Shown piece by piece: positions 55,152-55,322 of a stretch of DNA of 55,322 nt. The stretch is from Akkermansiaceae bacterium (GTDB lineage: Bacteria > Verrucomicrobiota > Verrucomicrobiia > Verrucomicrobiales > Akkermansiaceae). Position 1 is the stretch's first letter; each line of letters begins with the position of its first letter. The stretch lies in NCBI GenBank assembly GCA_021202525.1, contig JAJQCV010000137.1:1-55322 (forward strand), in the 5' to 3' direction. The notes under the pieces were generated by a model, which ran no database searches, was not told the origin of the DNA, and was given only the letters and a program-made list of their open reading frames with translations. The translations under genes were made by a program, and so were the position numbers.

Positions 55152-55322
55152 GTTGAAAAGGCGGACTCCCGGGCAGAGATAACAAAAGACCGTCCGCGAG
55201 TGAAACGTAACTTTTCCATTGCATTCTGGCAAGACGTTATTGATCTGCAGATTCCGGATTTTTTACCCGGAAAATGAAAAGAAACACAACATCAACTTCC
55301 AGATAAACTGAGCGGATTGCAA

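Overview
The window is a stretch of bacterial chromosome, moderately GC-rich, that reads most like Akkermansia (Verrucomicrobiota). This is inferred from the gene set: a Tat-exported GH109-type oxidoreductase-fold glycosidase, nagA, a short CstA, an S5 protein with a long basic N-terminal tail, and ribosomal protein genes without Shine-Dalgarno sequences. No species was confirmed by a search.

Layout. 1-45: the first codons of a minus-strand gene running off the left edge. 505-8915: a thioester-containing alpha-2-macroglobulin followed by penicillin-binding protein 1C. 8968-16967 (minus): cupin, a candidate small RNA, RNase R, a U32 peptidase-family protein, FolC, the signal recognition particle RNA (not protein coding) and a coiled-coil membrane protein. 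17133-18554: GH109-like protein. 18691-23616 (minus): SNF2 helicase, a secreted 5'-nucleotidase-type phosphatase and an RlpA-like lipoprotein. 23748-24638: NAD kinase.

24907-31503: part of the spc ribosomal operon (rplX, rplE, rpsH, rplF, rplR, rpsE, rplO), then a terminator, then secY, adk and map. rplN, rpsN and rpmD are absent from their usual places. 31525-38060: an acyltransferase, a Ppx-like protein with a degraded nucleotide-binding site, Ppk1, and an OprP-type porin. 38231-41938: a large secreted VIT-vWA-TPR-DUF2135-LysM protein. In enterobacteria DUF2135 genes sit beside alpha-2-macroglobulin genes, so it may act with the macroglobulin at the left end.

41982-47992: a glycosyltransferase island with two GT8 genes leftward and three GT2 genes rightward. 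The 438-base region between them carries two identical 16-bp inverted repeats, each itself palindromic. A -35 box lies inside the repeats and a consensus -10 lies outside on the opposite side, so inversion would build a good promoter for the GT8 genes. This is the most interesting feature; a shared operator is the main alternative.

48066-55151 (minus): DJ-1/PfpI protein, a frameshifted E2-like lipoyl protein, NagA, a small zinc-ribbon protein, a cyclophilin, an MFS transporter and CstA. Overall this is housekeeping sequence interleaved with envelope, glycan and mucin-sugar functions. No insertion sequences, CRISPR arrays, rRNA or tRNA genes were seen.
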